From: CAYJDR01 sp964368965
GTDB taxonomy: Bacteria; Chrysiogenota; Deferribacteres; Deferribacterales; Mucispirillaceae
Length of the DNA: 22,998 bases
Reading direction: 5' to 3'
Assembly (NCBI GenBank): GCA_964368965.1
Contig: CAYJDR010000034.1
Span: forward strand, 1 to 22,998
Shown here one piece after another: positions 21,932 through 22,998 of the stretch; position 1 is the stretch's first letter; the number at the start of each line of letters is the position of its first letter. A program made the translations under genes and the position numbers. The notes below the pieces were generated by a model. That model ran no database searches and was not told the origin of the DNA. It worked only from the letters and a program-made list of their open reading frames with translations.

Positions 21932-22998
21932 ATGTCAGATTTATCGATACACAGAGAGCGCATTGACGCCATAGATGATGAAATCTTACGACTGCTAAAC
22001 GAGCGTGCGAAACACGTTATTGAAGTAGGTGAGGTGAAGAAAGCAAACAACGCACCAGTATGGGTGCCATCACGCGAGAACTCGATTTATGAGCGACTAG
22101 TTGCGAACAATACAGGTCCGTTCCCAACGGCTTCTATTAGGCCAGTTTTTCGTGAAATTATTTCAGCGTCATTATCGCTTGAGGAAGTTTTGCGCATTGG
22201 TTATTTCGGCATGGAGGGTTCGTTCTCGAACCTTGCTGGTATAAAATATTTTGGGCTATCATCAAAGCTTATCCCAGCTGGCGCATTGCCAGATGTGTTC
22301 GGTGGTGTTGAGAAAGGGCGCTTGCAGTACGGCGTTATCCCTATTGAAAACTCGATAGAAGGCATAGTAAACCATACACTCGATATGTTTATGGATACGA
22401 CAGCTGTTATCGTTGGTGAAATATACATCAGCATATCTCAAAACTTATTGAGCCGTACGGGCGTGTTTGAAGATATCAAAGGCATCTATTCGCACCCACA
22501 CGCACTAGCGCAATGTAGGGAGTGGCTAGCGAAGAATGCGCCACATATACCAATTTACGAAACTAGCTCAACATCAAGTGCGGCAGAGCGTGCACAGAAC
22601 GATGAAACAGTCGCTGCGATAGGCTCTGAGCTATCAGAAGCTGTATATAACTTGAAAACAGTTGAGAAAAATATCGAAGATTCAGCACTAAACTATACTC
22701 GTTTCTTAATCATAGGTAGTGAGCCACGTGAGGCAACAGGTAACGATAAAACATCGCTAATGTTCGGTGTAAAGCATGAGCCAGGCACACTGTGCAGAGT
22801 GCTTGAGGTGTTTGATAGGCGTGGTGTGAACTTATCTAAGCTTGAGTCTAGGCCGTCGAAGCGTATCGCTTGGGAATACTTATTCTACATAGATATCGAA
22901 GGACATAGAGATGATGAAGCAATCATTGGCGCACTAGATGAAATCAAGGAGTATACATCACTCATCAAAGTGCTAGGCTCATACCCTCGCAACCAAGA
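21932..22998 (+). CDS. pheA: bifunctional chorismate mutase / prephenate dehydratase (P-protein), 3' end beyond the window
   Basis: The frame is open to the window edge, giving 355 codons. Residues 1-88 are an AroQ chorismate mutase (RIDAIDDEILRLLNERA, then PSREN). Residues about 90-265 are the prephenate dehydratase domain, with PIENSIEG (137-144) and the catalytic TRF (256-258). Residues about 272-355 are an ACT domain with GTLCRVL and the phenylalanine-binding ESRP (305-308). It converts chorismate through prephenate to phenylpyruvate and should be feedback-inhibited by phenylalanine. Family members end near 355-365 aa, so only a few residues are probably missing. AAGGAG overlapping the end of the sel1 gene is 12 bases before the ATG, a long spacing. 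Confidence 0.95.
   Translation, partial: MSDLSIHRERIDAIDDEILRLLNERAKHVIEVGEVKKANNAPVWVPSRENSIYERLVANNTGPFPTASIRPVFREIISASLSLEEVLRIGYFGMEGSFSNLAGIKYFGLSSKLIPAGALPDVFGGVEKGRLQYGVIPIENSIEGIVNHTLDMFMDTTAVIVGEIYISISQNLLSRTGVFEDIKGIYSHPHALAQCREWLAKNAPHIPIYETSSTSSAAERAQNDETVAAIGSELSEAVYNLKTVEKNIEDSALNYTRFLIIGSEPREATGNDKTSLMFGVKHEPGTLCRVLEVFDRRGVNLSKLESRPSKRIAWEYLFYIDIEGHRDDEAIIGALDEIKEYTSLIKVLGSYPRNQ

Noticed and set aside
1..22998. Mobile elements, CRISPR arrays, prophage or defence systems.
   Set aside because: No regularly spaced repeats, transposase or integrase motifs, or defence domains were seen; the tRNA-Ser has no duplicated 3' end within the window that would mark an integrated element.

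Overview
The window reads as chromosome of a Gram-negative, AT-leaning, non-enterobacterial bacterium. The evidence is the outer-membrane and lipid A genes (bamA, skp, lpxD, fabZ, lpxA), Sec, Tat and lipoprotein signals, a flavin-dependent thymidylate synthase (ThyX), a short-form HisG and a sulfide dehydrogenase gene pair. The order rpmE-thyX-DUF1385-prfA-prmC-murA-hisG recalls Deferribacterota and some former Deltaproteobacteria; this placement is a guess from gene order, not a determination. No transposase, integrase, CRISPR array or prophage gene was seen.

Left part (1-4535). A tRNA-Ser(GGA) and two translationally coupled small genes of unknown function lie on the minus strand. A divergent intergenic region leads to a plus-strand envelope protein with an unusual layout: lipobox, periplasmic coiled coil, second membrane helix, and a lysine/proline-rich tail carrying an AT-hook-like motif. 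Next come a diheme cytochrome c and a Tat-exported flavoprotein, together a flavocytochrome c sulfide dehydrogenase, closed by a clear terminator. A small cysteine-rich protein, possibly leaderless, and a hemolysin III/PAQR-family membrane protein follow, then another strong terminator.

Central part (4625-20310). About 17 plus-strand genes follow with short gaps or overlaps and no intrinsic terminator until 20279-20307: rpmE, thyX, DUF1385, prfA, prmC, murA, hisG, bamA, skp, lpxD, fabZ, lpxA, a Gfo/Idh oxidoreductase, an LpxI-like fragment, a prepilin peptidase, tyrS and a DUF1015 gene. They cover translation (L31, RF1, RF methylation, TyrRS), cell wall (MurA), outer-membrane assembly (BamA, Skp) and lipid A synthesis (LpxD, LpxA, with FabZ sharing the hydroxyacyl-ACP pool). 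The most notable item is the small gene at 16599-16970. It resembles only the C-terminal domain of LpxI (UDP-2,3-diacylglucosamine pyrophosphatase), lies where a full lpxI would be expected, and appears to lack the N-terminal domain and the loop that should carry the catalytic aspartate.

Right part (20311-22998). A monocistronic ArsR-family regulator has a strong promoter with an inverted repeat in its spacer and three abutting palindromes upstream. A Sel1-repeat lipoprotein follows, with an inverted repeat framing its putative -10 box. The last gene is a chorismate mutase/prephenate dehydratase (PheA) that runs off the right edge near its expected C-terminus.

Family assignments come from motifs recalled by eye; no database search was run.
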